Shown here piece after piece: positions 42,275 to 52,765 of a stretch of DNA of 64,000 nt. The notes under the pieces were generated by a model. The model saw only the letters and a list, made by a program, of their open reading frames with translations. It ran no database searches and was not told the origin of the DNA. The DNA lies in contig NZ_CP118485.1 of assembly GCF_051124815.1 (NCBI RefSeq), forward strand, positions 1,054,001 to 1,118,000, read 5' to 3'. The DNA is from Azospirillum sp051124815 (GTDB taxonomy: Bacteria; Pseudomonadota; Alphaproteobacteria; Azospirillales; Azospirillaceae). Made by a program: the position numbers and the translations under genes. Position 1 is the stretch's first letter; every line of letters starts with the position of its first letter.

Positions 42275-42601
42275 ATGGCCGCGCCGTTTGAGATCGAGGT
42301 GGAAGAACTGGACCGCCGCCGCAAGGCCGGTGACGATCCGGTCGTCCTCGACGTGCGCGAGCCGTGGGAGTTTGCGCTGTGCGCCATCGACGACAGCCTG
42401 CACATCCCGATGAACGGGCTTCCCGGCCGGGTGGACGAGCTGCCGAAGGATCGCGACATCGTCGTCGTGTGCCATCACGGTGGCCGCAGCGCGCAGGTCA
42501 CCATGTGGCTGCGTTCCAGGGGCTTCGACCGCGCCATCAACCTGGATGGCGGTGTCGATGCCTGGGCGCGCCGAATCGACCCGAACATGAAGGTCTACTG
42601 A
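42275..42601 (+). CDS. Rhodanese-like sulfurtransferase, single domain
   Basis: A 108-residue GlpE/PspE-like domain with DVREPWEFALCAI and the active-site loop VVCHHGGRSAQVT (Cys about residue 67). It lies two bases upstream of tolC, so they share an mRNA. Sulfur acceptor unknown. Confidence 0.9.
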   Translation: MAAPFEIEVEELDRRRKAGDDPVVLDVREPWEFALCAIDDSLHIPMNGLPGRVDELPKDRDIVVVCHHGGRSAQVTMWLRSRGFDRAINLDGGVDAWARRIDPNMKVY

Positions 42602-42603
42602 AC

Positions 42604-44007
42604 ATGACCGTGCGAAGCCGTTTTGCGCGCCGCTGGCTGCTGGCGACGGCCCTGACCCTGACCGCCACGATGGGCACAGCAGTGACCGGCGGTGGTACGG
42701 CCCAGGCGCAGTCCCTGGAACAGGCCCTCGCCCAGGCCTATGCCAACAACCCGACCATCGGCGCCCAGCGCGCCCGTCTGCGTGCCGTCGACGAAGGCGT
42801 GCCGCAGGCGCTGTCCGGCTACCGCCCGACCGCCCGCGTGACCGCCGGGATCTCCCGCTCGATGGGCAACAGCAAGTATGACGGCGGCTCGACGGGGTCC
42901 GAAGCCAATCCCAAGAGCGTCGGCGTCACCGCCACCCAGCCGATCTACGACGCCACCGTCGCCCCGGCCGTCCGCCGTGCCGAACGGCTGGTCGAGGCGC
43001 AGCGCGCCACCCTGATCGCGTCGGAACAGTCGGTGCTGCTGGCCGCCGCCCAGGCCTATCTGGACATCGTCCAGAACCAGGCCATCCTGCAGCTGCAGAT
43101 GAACAACGAGCAGGTTCTGCGCCGTCAGCTGGACGCCGCCCGCGACCGCTTCCGCGTCGGCGAATACACCCGCACCGACGTCAGCCAGTCCGAGTCGCGC
43201 CTGTCGGCCGCCATCGCCTCGAAGATCTCGGCCGAAGGCACGCTGCGCGCCTCGCGCGCGACCTACGAGCGTCTGGTCGGATCGGCTCCGGGCGAGCTGA
43301 AGGCGCCGAAGCCGGCCTTCCGCCTGCCGAAGAACCTGGACGAACTGGTCGAGCTGGCCCGCGCCAACAACCCGAACGTCCTGTCCGCCTCCTACACCGA
43401 AGCGGCGCAGCGCGAGGCGGTGGATCAGCAGTACGGCCGCCTGCTGCCGTCGGTGAACCTGTCGGCCTCCGGCAGCCGCACCTATGATCCCGGCCGCTCC
43501 TCCGGCATCGACCTGAACCGCTCCGACAGCGCGCAGATCACCGCCCAGGTGACCATCCCGCTCTATCAGGCCGGCCAGCCCGAAGCCCTGGTCCGCGAGG
43601 CCAAGCAGACGGCCAATCAGGCCCGCCTGCAGATCGAGGAGGCCCGCCGTCAGGTGACCGAATCGGCGGTCAGCGCCTGGCAGGCCCTGCAGACCGCGCG
43701 CGCCAGCATCGAGTCCTACTCGGCGCAGATCAAGGCGGCGCAGATCGCCCTGGAAGGCGTCCGGCAGGAGGCGCAGGTCGGCTCGCGCACCGTGCTCGAC
43801 GTGCTGAACCAGGAACAGGAACTGCTGAACGCCCGCGTCTTCCTGGTCCGCGCCCAGCACGACGAGATGGTGGCGGCCTTCAATGTTCTGGCGTCCAGCG
43901 GACAGTTGACCGCCGACCGGCTCAACCTGCCGGTCCAGAAATACGACCCGCAAGCGAATTACGACAAGACGCGGGGCAAGTGGTTCGGAACTTCGGTGAC
44001 CGAATGA
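42604..44007 (+). CDS. tolC: TolC-family outer membrane channel
   Basis: A 467-residue outer-membrane efflux protein. The signal peptide ends at TAQAQ (about residue 36), and two OEP repeats follow (ALAQAYANNPTIGAQRARL; ELVARANNPNVLSASY-like), with long coiled-coil helices that build the periplasmic tunnel. It serves type I secretion and RND pumps. Start at ATG 42604; the upstream frame is a shadow of the rhodanese gene. A strong terminator follows. Confidence 0.93.
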   Translation: MTVRSRFARRWLLATALTLTATMGTAVTGGGTAQAQSLEQALAQAYANNPTIGAQRARLRAVDEGVPQALSGYRPTARVTAGISRSMGNSKYDGGSTGSEANPKSVGVTATQPIYDATVAPAVRRAERLVEAQRATLIASEQSVLLAAAQAYLDIVQNQAILQLQMNNEQVLRRQLDAARDRFRVGEYTRTDVSQSESRLSAAIASKISAEGTLRASRATYERLVGSAPGELKAPKPAFRLPKNLDELVELARANNPNVLSASYTEAAQREAVDQQYGRLLPSVNLSASGSRTYDPGRSSGIDLNRSDSAQITAQVTIPLYQAGQPEALVREAKQTANQARLQIEEARRQVTESAVSAWQALQTARASIESYSAQIKAAQIALEGVRQEAQVGSRTVLDVLNQEQELLNARVFLVRAQHDEMVAAFNVLASSGQLTADRLNLPVQKYDPQANYDKTRGKWFGTSVTE

Positions 44008-44013
44008 ACGAGA

Positions 44014-44038
44014 CGGCCCGCGAAAGCGGGCCGTTTTT
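44014..44038 (+). terminator. Terminator after tolC
   Basis: An 8-bp stem (44014-44021 with 44026-44033), a GAAA tetraloop and five T. Confidence 0.92.
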
Positions 44039-44103
44039 GTATTATGGCTTTTTTGTCAGCCCTGCCCTAGGTTTGGGTCAGGTTGACGTCTCGGGTTGCC
44101 ACG

Positions 44104-44799
44104 ATGAGCGATAAGGGCCAGCAAGAACCTTCGATGGAGGAAATCCTCGCCTCCATCCGGCGGATCATTTCCGAGGACGGCGAGCCTGCCAAATCGGAAA
44201 CCCAGGCGCCTTCGCCGCCTCCTCCGCCGCCACCCCCTCCGCCGCCGCCCCCGCCACCCCCTCCGGTGGACGAGGACGACGACGATGTCCTGGAACTGAC
44301 CCAGATGGTGGAGGACGAGCCGGACGACCGGCCCGACTTCGGCCAGCCGGAACCCGATCCGTGGCCGGAGGAACCGGCTTTTCCGGAACCGCCTCCTCCT
44401 CCGCCGCCCCCGCCCCGCTGGGACGAGCCGGAGCCCGAGCCGATGCCTCCGCCGCGTCCCGCCGCCCGGCGGCCGGCGCCGGTGTTCGACGATTTCGAGG
44501 ATGACGAGCCGCCGCCGCCGCCGCGTCCGCGCCGCCGCTCGGTCGATCCCGATGACGGGCTGATTTCCCGCCGGACGGCGGAGGATGCCTCGCACCACCT
44601 GACCCATCTGGCGCGCGAGTTGGGCGACGACCTGTCCATCGGCCCGATGCCCATCGGCATCCGCACGGTGGAAGAGGTCGTGCGCGAACTGCTGAAGCCG
44701 CTGTTGAAGGAATGGCTGGACGAGAATCTGCCGACGGTGGTCGAGCGCCTCGTACAGCAGGAGATCGACCGCATGATCCGGCGGTCGCAGAAATTCTGA
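44104..44799 (+). CDS. popZ: Polar organizing protein PopZ (DUF2497)
   Basis: A 231-residue scaffold protein of the alphaproteobacterial cell pole. The N-terminal helix MEEILASIRRIISED and the C-terminal oligomerisation region (VVRELLKPLLKEWLDENLPTVVERLVQQEI) match PopZ. The middle is disordered, acidic and proline-rich, with an unbroken run of 17 prolines (44215-44265) and another of nine. PopZ anchors the ParB-origin complex and polar signalling proteins. ATG 44104 is chosen over TTG 44083. It precedes valS, a conserved pairing. Confidence 0.92.
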   Translation: MSDKGQQEPSMEEILASIRRIISEDGEPAKSETQAPSPPPPPPPPPPPPPPPPPVDEDDDDVLELTQMVEDEPDDRPDFGQPEPDPWPEEPAFPEPPPPPPPPPRWDEPEPEPMPPPRPAARRPAPVFDDFEDDEPPPPPRPRRRSVDPDDGLISRRTAEDASHHLTHLARELGDDLSIGPMPIGIRTVEEVVRELLKPLLKEWLDENLPTVVERLVQQEIDRMIRRSQKF

Positions 44800-44850
44800 T
44801 CCTGAGTTTTTATGCCCCGGTTGAGACGTTCCTAGCGAAAGTTCGTGGTG

Positions 44851-47499
44851 ATGTTGGAAAAGACGTACCGGCCCGCCGAGGTCGAGGAGAAGCACTACCG
44901 CCTGTGGGAAGAGTCGGGCGCCTTCGCCGCCAAGCCGCAGGGGAACGGCAAGCCCTACACCATCATGATGCCGCCGCCGAACGTCACCGGCAGCCTGCAC
45001 ATGGGCCATGCGCTGACCTTCACCATCCAGGACGTGCTGACCCGCTACAACCGCATGCGCGGCCGTGACGCGCTGTGGCAGCCGGGGACCGACCATGCAG
45101 GCATCGCCACCCAGATGGTGGTGGAGCGCAATCTGGCGAAGGACGGCAAGACCCGCCACGATTTCGGCCGCGACGCCTTCATCGACAAGGTGTGGGAATG
45201 GAAGGCCGAATCGGGCGGCACCATCACCCGCCAGCTGCGCCGGCTGGGCGCCTCGCCGGACTGGCCGCGCGAGCGTTTCACCATGGACGACGGGCTGAGC
45301 CGCGCCGTCCGCAAGGTGTTCGTGGAACTGCACCGCCAGGGCCTGATCTACAAGGACAAGCGGCTGGTCAACTGGGACCCGAAGCTGCACACCGCGATCT
45401 CCGACCTCGAGGTCGAGCAGAAGGAGATCAAGGGCAACCTCTGGCACTTCCGCTATCCCATCGACGGGGAGGAGGGCCGCTTCATCGTCGTCGCCACCAC
45501 CCGTCCGGAAACCATGCTGGGCGACACCGGCGTCGCCGTGCATCCGGAGGATGAGCGCTACAAGGACCTGATCGGCAAGATGGTCCGCCTGCCGCTGGTC
45601 GGCCGGCTGATCCCGATCGTCGGCGACGAATATGCCGATCCGGAGACCGGCTCGGGTGCGGTGAAGATCACGCCGGCCCACGACTTCAACGACTTCGAGG
45701 TCGGCAAGCGCTGTGGCCTCGAACAGATCAACATCATGGACCGCGACGCCCGGCTGAACGACAACGTTCCCGAGGCCTATCGCGGGCTCGACCGCTACGA
45801 GGCGCGCAAGAAGGTCGTCGCCGAGCTGGAGGCGCTGGAGCTTCTGGAGAAGATCGAGCCGCACACCCACATGGTTCCGCACGGCGACCGTTCCGGCGTC
45901 GCCATCGAGCCGTGGCTGACCGACCAGTGGTATGTCGACGCTGCGACCCTGGCCAAGCCGGCGATCGAGGCAGTGGAGACCGGCAAGACGGTGTTCGTGC
46001 CCAAGCAGTGGGAGAACACCTATTTCGAATGGATGCGCAACATCCAGCCCTGGTGCATCAGCCGCCAGATCTGGTGGGGCCATCAGATTCCGGCCTGGTA
46101 CGGCCCGGACGGCACCTTCTTCGTCGAGGAGACGGAGGAGGAGGCGCGCGCCGCCGCCAGGACGCATTACGGTCAAGACGTCGAGTTGACGCGCGATGCC
46201 GACGTGCTCGACACCTGGTTCTCGTCGGCGCTGTGGCCGTTCTCGACGCTCGGCTGGCCCGATCAGACACCGGAGCTTGACCGCTATTACCCGACCGACG
46301 TGCTGGTGACCGGCTTCGACATCATCTTCTTCTGGGTCGCCCGGATGATGATGATGGGCCTGCACTTCATGAAGGATGTGCCCTTCCGCACCGTCTACAT
46401 CCATGCCCTTGTCCGCGACGAGAAGGGCCAGAAGATGTCGAAGTCGAAGGGCAACGTCATCGATCCGCTGGAAATCATCGACCAGTACGGCACCGACGCG
46501 CTGCGCTTCACCCTGTCGGCGATGGCGGCGCAGGGCCGCGACATCAAGCTGGCGGTGAACCGGGTCGAGGGCTACCGCAACTTCGCCACCAAGCTGTGGA
46601 ACGCCGCCCGCTATTGCCAGATGAACGGCTGCGAGCCGGTCGCCGGCTATCGTCCGGTCGGGCTGACGCAGACGGTCAACCGCTGGATCGTCGGCGCGCT
46701 GGCCGATGCGGCGAAGAAGGTCGCCGAGTCGATCGACGCCTACAAGTTCAACGAGGCCGCCGGTGCCGCCTACCAGTTCACCTGGGGCACCTTCTGCGAC
46801 TGGTACATGGAGTTCACCAAGCCGATCCTCGCCGGGTCGGACGAGGCGGCGAAGGCCGAGACGCGGGCGACCACCGCCTGGGTTCTCGACCAGATCCTGC
46901 ACATCCTGCACCCGCTGATGCCCTTCATCACCGAAGAGCTGTGGGAGCAGCTGTCGCCGGCGCGCGGCAACCGCCTGATTTCGGCGGAATGGCCCGAGTT
47001 CGCCGCCGACGTCATCGATCCGGCCTCGCGCGACGAGATGGATTGGGTGGTGCGGCTTATCTCCTCGGTTCGCTCCATGCGTTCGGAGATGAACGTTCCG
47101 CCGGCGGCGCAGATCGAGCTGAAGCTGAAGGATCCGAACGCGGTCAGCCTGAAGCGGCTGGACACCCACCGCGACCTGATCCTGCGCATGGCCCGCCTGT
47201 CGAACGTCGAGCCGCTGCAGGGCGACGTGCCGAAGAGCAGCGTTCAGGCGGTGCTGGACGAGACCACGCTGGTGCTGCCGCTGGAAGGCATCGTCGATCT
47301 CGACAAGGAGAAGGCGCGGCTGTCCAAGGAGATCGACAAGCTGGCGGGGGAGATCAAGAAGATCGACGCCAAGCTGTCGAACGAGCAGTTCGTCGCCAAG
47401 GCTCCGGAAGAGGTGATCGAGGAGCAGCGCGACCGCCGCGAGGCCGCCGATCAGGCCCGCGACAAGCTGCAGAAGGCGCTGGAGATGTTGGCGGGGTGA
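44851..47499 (+). CDS. valS: Valyl-tRNA synthetase
   Basis: An 882-residue class I synthetase. The HIGH motif is in PPPNVTGSLHMGHAL (about residue 45), the CP1 editing domain lies at about 200-330 (TTRPETMLGDTGVAVHPED), KMSKS is in GQKMSKSKGNVIDP (about 530), and a C-terminal coiled coil closes the protein. ATG 44851 is the likely start; the ORF opens two GTG codons earlier. Followed by an intergenic repeat and a convergent gene. Confidence 0.97.
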   Translation: MLEKTYRPAEVEEKHYRLWEESGAFAAKPQGNGKPYTIMMPPPNVTGSLHMGHALTFTIQDVLTRYNRMRGRDALWQPGTDHAGIATQMVVERNLAKDGKTRHDFGRDAFIDKVWEWKAESGGTITRQLRRLGASPDWPRERFTMDDGLSRAVRKVFVELHRQGLIYKDKRLVNWDPKLHTAISDLEVEQKEIKGNLWHFRYPIDGEEGRFIVVATTRPETMLGDTGVAVHPEDERYKDLIGKMVRLPLVGRLIPIVGDEYADPETGSGAVKITPAHDFNDFEVGKRCGLEQINIMDRDARLNDNVPEAYRGLDRYEARKKVVAELEALELLEKIEPHTHMVPHGDRSGVAIEPWLTDQWYVDAATLAKPAIEAVETGKTVFVPKQWENTYFEWMRNIQPWCISRQIWWGHQIPAWYGPDGTFFVEETEEEARAAARTHYGQDVELTRDADVLDTWFSSALWPFSTLGWPDQTPELDRYYPTDVLVTGFDIIFFWVARMMMMGLHFMKDVPFRTVYIHALVRDEKGQKMSKSKGNVIDPLEIIDQYGTDALRFTLSAMAAQGRDIKLAVNRVEGYRNFATKLWNAARYCQMNGCEPVAGYRPVGLTQTVNRWIVGALADAAKKVAESIDAYKFNEAAGAAYQFTWGTFCDWYMEFTKPILAGSDEAAKAETRATTAWVLDQILHILHPLMPFITEELWEQLSPARGNRLISAEWPEFAADVIDPASRDEMDWVVRLISSVRSMRSEMNVPPAAQIELKLKDPNAVSLKRLDTHRDLILRMARLSNVEPLQGDVPKSSVQAVLDETTLVLPLEGIVDLDKEKARLSKEIDKLAGEIKKIDAKLSNEQFVAKAPEEVIEEQRDRREAADQARDKLQKALEMLAG

Positions 47500-47518
47500 G
47501 TTGTGGGGCAGACACACT

Positions 47519-47625
47519 TGCCCCCACCCTAACCCTCCCCCGCCGGGCGGGGGAGGGGACTGGTGCTGATACGGGAAATAGGCGGCAGTCCCTCCCCTGC
47601 GAAGCGGGGGAGGATAGGTGGGGGT
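47519..47625. repeat. Cruciform intergenic repeat, copy C
   Basis: The left side (CCCACCCTAACCCTCCCCCGC, shared with copy B) and the right side (GAAGCGGGGGAGGATAGGTGGGGG) are inverted repeats enclosing two smaller hairpins. It lies between the convergent valS and cytochrome oxidase subunit IV genes. Confidence 0.75.
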
Positions 47626-47641
47626 CTAACTTCGCACGCCG

Positions 47642-47785
47642 CTAAAGCGTAAAGATCGCCAGCAGCACCAGCACCGCGATGACCCCGGCGATGCTGAGCT
47701 TCATGAACTTGGTGAAGGCGATCCAATTCGCCTGATGTGCGCGGACGGTCTCTTCACTGACCGGGTTCGGACTGACGGCCGCCAT
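47642..47785 (-). CDS. aa3-type cytochrome c oxidase subunit IV
   Basis: A 47-residue protein: MAAVSPNPVSEETVRAHQANW, then WIAFTKFMKLSIAGVIAV and a hydrophobic end LVLLAIFTL. The H-x3-W-x2-F-x-K pattern before a single membrane helix marks the short bacterial aa3 subunit IV (COX4_pro). It stabilises terminal oxidase. GGAGGG lies about 10 bases upstream of the ATG at 47785; the longer frame to 47872 is rejected. The core oxidase genes are not nearby. Confidence 0.85.
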   Translation of the reverse strand: MAAVSPNPVSEETVRAHQANWIAFTKFMKLSIAGVIAVLVLLAIFTL

Positions 47786-47910
47786 ATCGATCAACCCTCC
47801 AACAGTTTCTTTTGCCCGCAATTTTTGACGCGGTCGCACGGAAAGGCAACAGATTCCGAGCGGAACCGTCAACTATGCCGGAAGAAGGATGATCGGAAGG
47901 ACGAGCGTGC

Positions 47911-48564
47911 TTACAGCGGCGGGTTGACCACGGCCGCAAGCTCCGGAACCGGGCCGTCGATCCGCACCAGATCACCATCGACTCGGGCGCGGCCTTCGGC
48001 GATCAGACGGACGGCGTGCGGGTAGAGACGATGCTCCGAGTCCAGCACGCGGTCGGCCAGACGGTGGGCGTCGTCACCGGGTAGGACCGGAACGGCGGCC
48101 TGGGCGACGATCGGGCCTTCGTCCATCTCCGGCCGCACGTAATGCACGGTGCAGCCATGGAAGCGAACGCCGGTGTCCAGCGCCCGCTGATGGGTGTCCA
48201 GCCCCTTGAAGGAGGGCAGCAGCGACGGGTGGATGTTGATGAGCGCGTTGTGCCACTGCCCGACGAACCAGGGCGAAAGCAGGCGCATGAATCCGGCAAG
48301 GCACACCAGTTCGACACCCGACGCGCGCAGGGTGGCGTCCATCGCCGCTTCGAAGGCCGGCTTGTCGCCGGGATAATCGCGGTGGCTGACCACCGCGGTG
48401 GCGATGCCGGCCTTGGCCGCCCGCTCCAGACCGAAGGCATCGGCCTTGTTGGACAGGACCAGGGCGATCTCGGCCGGGAAACCGGGCGCGGCGCAGGCGT
48501 CGATCAACGCCTGCAGATTGCTGCCGCGCCCCGAGATCAGGACGCCGAGCTTCAACTTGCTCAT
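47911..48564 (-). CDS. purN: Phosphoribosylglycinamide formyltransferase
   Basis: A 217-residue GART enzyme of purine synthesis. Marks are VLISGRGSNLQALID at the N-terminus, CLAGFMRLLSPWFV, the catalytic NIHPSLLPSFKG (Asn-His) and VRPEMDEGPIVAQ with its Asp. It follows purM by 22 bases, the usual purM-purN order. Confidence 0.96.
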   Translation of the reverse strand: MSKLKLGVLISGRGSNLQALIDACAAPGFPAEIALVLSNKADAFGLERAAKAGIATAVVSHRDYPGDKPAFEAAMDATLRASGVELVCLAGFMRLLSPWFVGQWHNALINIHPSLLPSFKGLDTHQRALDTGVRFHGCTVHYVRPEMDEGPIVAQAAVPVLPGDDAHRLADRVLDSEHRLYPHAVRLIAEGRARVDGDLVRIDGPVPELAAVVNPPL

Positions 48565-48586
48565 CTAAACTATCCTTAGGCGTCCC

Positions 48587-49648
<1,062 letters not shown>

Positions 49649-49745
49649 GTTATAGGACTGGGTGCTGATGGTATCCTCGCTTGGGCTGAGCTATATACCG
49701 GGCCTTGGGCTCGGGCCGAACATACTCGAATCGGAAGGCTTTGCA

Positions 49746-51131
49746 ATGCTCCACCGCCGCCGCGCGCCGCTCCTCGCCGGTCTTGCTGCCATGTCCACCG
49801 CTCTGGTCCTGACCATGACCGGGCCGGCGGGGGCGCAGACCGGTTCCCTGCCGCCGGCCGCCGTCTCGTCCGCCGCCGATCCCTTCGCCGTGTCCGGCGT
49901 GCAGGTCGACATCAGCGGCGGCAACCCGACCACCATCCGCGATCAGGCGATCCGCGAGGCGCAGGCCAAGGCCTGGGCCGAACTGTACCGGCGCCTCGTT
50001 CCCGGCGGCGGCAATCCGCCGCGCCTGTCGGACAATGAGATCGCCAGGATGGTCCAGGGCTTCGAGATCGACGAGGAGAAGGTGTCGGCCAGCCGCTATG
50101 TCGGCGCCATCACCGTGCGTTTCCGCCCCAACGCGGTGCGCGACGCGCTCGGCCAGAGCGGTGGCGCCGCCCAGTATGTCGAGCCGCCGTCGCGTCCCTT
50201 CGTCATCCTGCCGGTGACCCAGGTCGACGGCCGCACCATCCTGTGGCAGGACCGCACCCCCTGGCGCGCGGCCTGGGAGGCGCGGCAGCCCGCCGCCGCC
50301 CTGGTGCCGCTGGTGGTGCCGGACGGCGAGTTGTCCGACGCCCAGGCGATCAGCGGCGAGGACGCCATCGCCGGCAACTCCGACGCGCTCGCCCGCATCG
50401 CGCAGGCCTATAAGGCCGGCGGAGTCGTGGTCGCCCGCACCGATCTGCCGGCGAACGGTCCCGACCCGGCGCGCGGCCTGACGGTGGACGTCACCCGCTA
50501 TGGGCTGGACGGCAACCGCGAGAACCAGACGGTGCAGGTGAAGGGCGGCGGCAGTGCCGACGAACTGCTGAACCGCGCGGTCGCTGCGGTCGGCACCCAG
50601 ATCGACGATTCTTGGCGTCGCGAGCACACCACCGCCACCGGACCGGAGCAGAACACCATCGTCAGCGTGCCGCTGACCGCGGTGAACGACTGGGTGGAGA
50701 CGCGCAAGCGGCTGTCCGCGGTGCCCGCGGTGAGCCGCAACAGCCTGATTTCTATCAGCCGCAACGAGGCGCTCGTCACCCTGACCTATCGTGGCGATCC
50801 CGAACAGCTGGCCCAGGCGCTCGCCCGCCAGGATCTCGGATTCGCGCGGTCGGTCGCCCAGCCCGCCGCCGCACCCGCCGGCTATCCGCCGGCCTATCCG
50901 GGGGTGCCGTTGCCGGTGCAGTCGGCCGACTGGCAGCTGACCCTGCTGCCGCGCGGGTCGGGTGCGGCGTCGGCCGGTGCCGTCCCCGCGAGCGCCTCGC
51001 CGATGGCGTCGCCGACCTCGCTGGCGCCGTCGGCGCCGATGGGCGCCGGCACCATGGGTGCCGGTGCTCCGGCCACCATGGGCGCACCGCCGCGCAACCT
51101 GGGCACGCTGCCGGCCAAGAGCCTGCCGTGA
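49746..51131 (+). CDS. DUF2066 domain exported protein
   Basis: A 461-residue protein with an N-terminal signal peptide (cleavage after GPAGA, about residue 37) and the DUF2066 signature region (IREAQAKAWAELYRRLVPGGG; ASRYVGAITVRFRPNAVRDAL). The C-terminal 70 residues are Ala/Pro/Met-rich and probably disordered. Role unknown. It lies directly before the CDP-alcohol phosphatidyltransferase gene with a four-base GTGA overlap, and purM is divergent, a recurring alphaproteobacterial arrangement. Confidence 0.85.
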   Translation: MLHRRRAPLLAGLAAMSTALVLTMTGPAGAQTGSLPPAAVSSAADPFAVSGVQVDISGGNPTTIRDQAIREAQAKAWAELYRRLVPGGGNPPRLSDNEIARMVQGFEIDEEKVSASRYVGAITVRFRPNAVRDALGQSGGAAQYVEPPSRPFVILPVTQVDGRTILWQDRTPWRAAWEARQPAAALVPLVVPDGELSDAQAISGEDAIAGNSDALARIAQAYKAGGVVVARTDLPANGPDPARGLTVDVTRYGLDGNRENQTVQVKGGGSADELLNRAVAAVGTQIDDSWRREHTTATGPEQNTIVSVPLTAVNDWVETRKRLSAVPAVSRNSLISISRNEALVTLTYRGDPEQLAQALARQDLGFARSVAQPAAAPAGYPPAYPGVPLPVQSADWQLTLLPRGSGAASAGAVPASASPMASPTSLAPSAPMGAGTMGAGAPATMGAPPRNLGTLPAKSLP

Positions 51132-51688
51132 GCGTTCCCAACATCATCACGTTCCTGCGCATCGTGGCGGTTCCGGCCGCGATGTACATGATCCTGACCG
51201 GCAACATGGAGTGGGCCTTCGCCCTGTTCGTCGCCGCCGGTCTGTCCGATGCGCTGGACGGCGCCATCGCCCGCATGTTCCGCGCGCGTACGGTGCTGGG
51301 CGGCTATCTCGATCCGCTGGCCGACAAGGCGCTGATCGTCGGGGTGTATGTGGCGCTGGCCTGGGTCGGGGCGATCCCGCTGTGGCTGGCAATGATGGTG
51401 GTGTTCCGCGACATCATGATCATCGGCGGCGTCATCCTGCTGTTCACGCTGAAGGAGACGCTGGCGATGCAGCCGCTCTACGTCAGCAAGGTGAACACGG
51501 TGGTGCAGATCGCGCTGGCCGCCGCGATTCTGGCGCCGCCGGCGCTGGGGCTGCCGGAGGTTCACCTGTACGGCTGGGAACTGGTCGATGTGCTGGTGTA
51601 CGCCTGCACGGTGACGACGGTGCTATCCGGCGTTCTGTACGCGCGGCGCGGCGCCTTGCTGTTCAACCGGCTCGGCGGCGTTCCGTGA
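51128..51688 (+). CDS. CDP-alcohol phosphatidyltransferase (PgsA-like)
   Basis: A 186-residue membrane enzyme with the CDP-alcohol signature D-G-x2-A-R-x8-G-x3-D-x3-D at SDALDGAIARMFRARTVLGG followed by YLDPLADKAL. It makes phosphatidylglycerophosphate or a related phospholipid head group. The start is GTG overlapping the upstream stop (GTGA), and it ends overlapping the permease gene the same way, so the chain is translationally coupled. Strict substrate not readable. Confidence 0.88.
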   Translation: MSVPNIITFLRIVAVPAAMYMILTGNMEWAFALFVAAGLSDALDGAIARMFRARTVLGGYLDPLADKALIVGVYVALAWVGAIPLWLAMMVVFRDIMIIGGVILLFTLKETLAMQPLYVSKVNTVVQIALAAAILAPPALGLPEVHLYGWELVDVLVYACTVTTVLSGVLYARRGALLFNRLGGVP

Positions 51689-52752
51689 CGGCGGCCAAGC
51701 AGCTCCGCTTCTGGCTGATCGGGCTGGGGCTGTTCGTCCTGGCGCTGTGGCTGCTGTCGGACATGCTGCTGCCCTTCGTGGTCGGGTTGGCCATCGCCTA
51801 TCTGCTCGACCCGGCGGTCGACCGGCTGGAGGCGGCGCGGCTGCCGCGCTGGCTCGGCACCACGGTGGTGCTGCTGGGCTTCGTCCTGGTCATGGTGCTG
51901 GTGGCGCTTCTCCTGCTGCCGCTGGTGCAGGGGCAGGTCTCCCACTTGCTGGAGGTCCTGCCGACCTACGCGGCGCTGGTGAAGGAGCGGCTGATACCGG
52001 CGCTCGACCGCTTCATCCACCGCCTGCCGGCCGACGATGTCGAGCGACTGCGCGCTGCCGCCGGCACCTATGCCGGGGAGGTGGCGGGGCTGGTCGGCCG
52101 CATCGTCACCCGCATCCTGTCGGGCGGGCTGGCGCTGTTCGACATTGTGACGCTGATGTTCATCACGCCCATCGTCGCCTTCTACATGATGCGCGACTGG
52201 GACCTGATGGTGGGCAAGGTCGATTCGTGGCTGCCGCGCCAGCATGCCGAGACGGTGCGCGAGCAGGCGCGGGAGGTGAACGTCACCCTGTCCGGATTCG
52301 TGCGCGGGCAGGCGATGGTCTGCGTCGTGCTGGGCGTCTTCTATGCGCTGGCGCTGTCGGCGGCCGGGCTGGATTTCGGGCTGGTGATCGGCCTGCTCGC
52401 CGGTCTTCTGTCCTTCATCCCCTATGTCGGCAGCCTGTTTGGTTTCGTCGCCAGCACCGGTCTTGCCCTGCTGCAATTCGACGAGCTTTGGCGGGTCGCC
52501 ATCGTCATCGGCATCTTCCTGTTCGGGCAGGCGGTGGAAGGAAACGTCCTGACGCCGAAGCTGGTGGGCGACAAGGTCGGGCTGCATGCGGTCTGGGTGA
52601 TGTTCGCGCTGCTGGCCGGCGGCAGCCTGTTCGGCTTCGTCGGCGTGCTGCTGGCGGTGCCGGTGGCCGCGGTGATCGGCGTGTTGACCCGCTTCGCATT
52701 GCGACAGTATCTCTCGAGCCCGTACTACCGCGGCACCGACGCGGAACGCTGA
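51685..52752 (+). CDS. AI-2E family transporter (PerM-like permease)
   Basis: A 355-residue polytopic membrane protein of the AI-2E/PerM family. Two N-terminal hydrophobic segments, a large soluble loop (about 55-140) and five or so C-terminal helices are seen. Conserved positions include IAYLLDPAVDRLEA and the C-terminal GNVLTPKLVGDKVGLHAVWVM. The transport role is uncertain. GTG start overlaps the previous stop; hdaA follows after 13 bases. Confidence 0.88.
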   Translation: MTAAKQLRFWLIGLGLFVLALWLLSDMLLPFVVGLAIAYLLDPAVDRLEAARLPRWLGTTVVLLGFVLVMVLVALLLLPLVQGQVSHLLEVLPTYAALVKERLIPALDRFIHRLPADDVERLRAAAGTYAGEVAGLVGRIVTRILSGGLALFDIVTLMFITPIVAFYMMRDWDLMVGKVDSWLPRQHAETVREQAREVNVTLSGFVRGQAMVCVVLGVFYALALSAAGLDFGLVIGLLAGLLSFIPYVGSLFGFVASTGLALLQFDELWRVAIVIGIFLFGQAVEGNVLTPKLVGDKVGLHAVWVMFALLAGGSLFGFVGVLLAVPVAAVIGVLTRFALRQYLSSPYYRGTDAER

Positions 52753-52765
52753 TGGGTGTGTCCGC

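Noticed and set aside
44056..47517. A 1153-codon open frame antisense to popZ and valS
   Set aside because: It mirrors the GC-rich codon pattern of the real genes, has no recognisable domains and lies fully opposite well-identified proteins.
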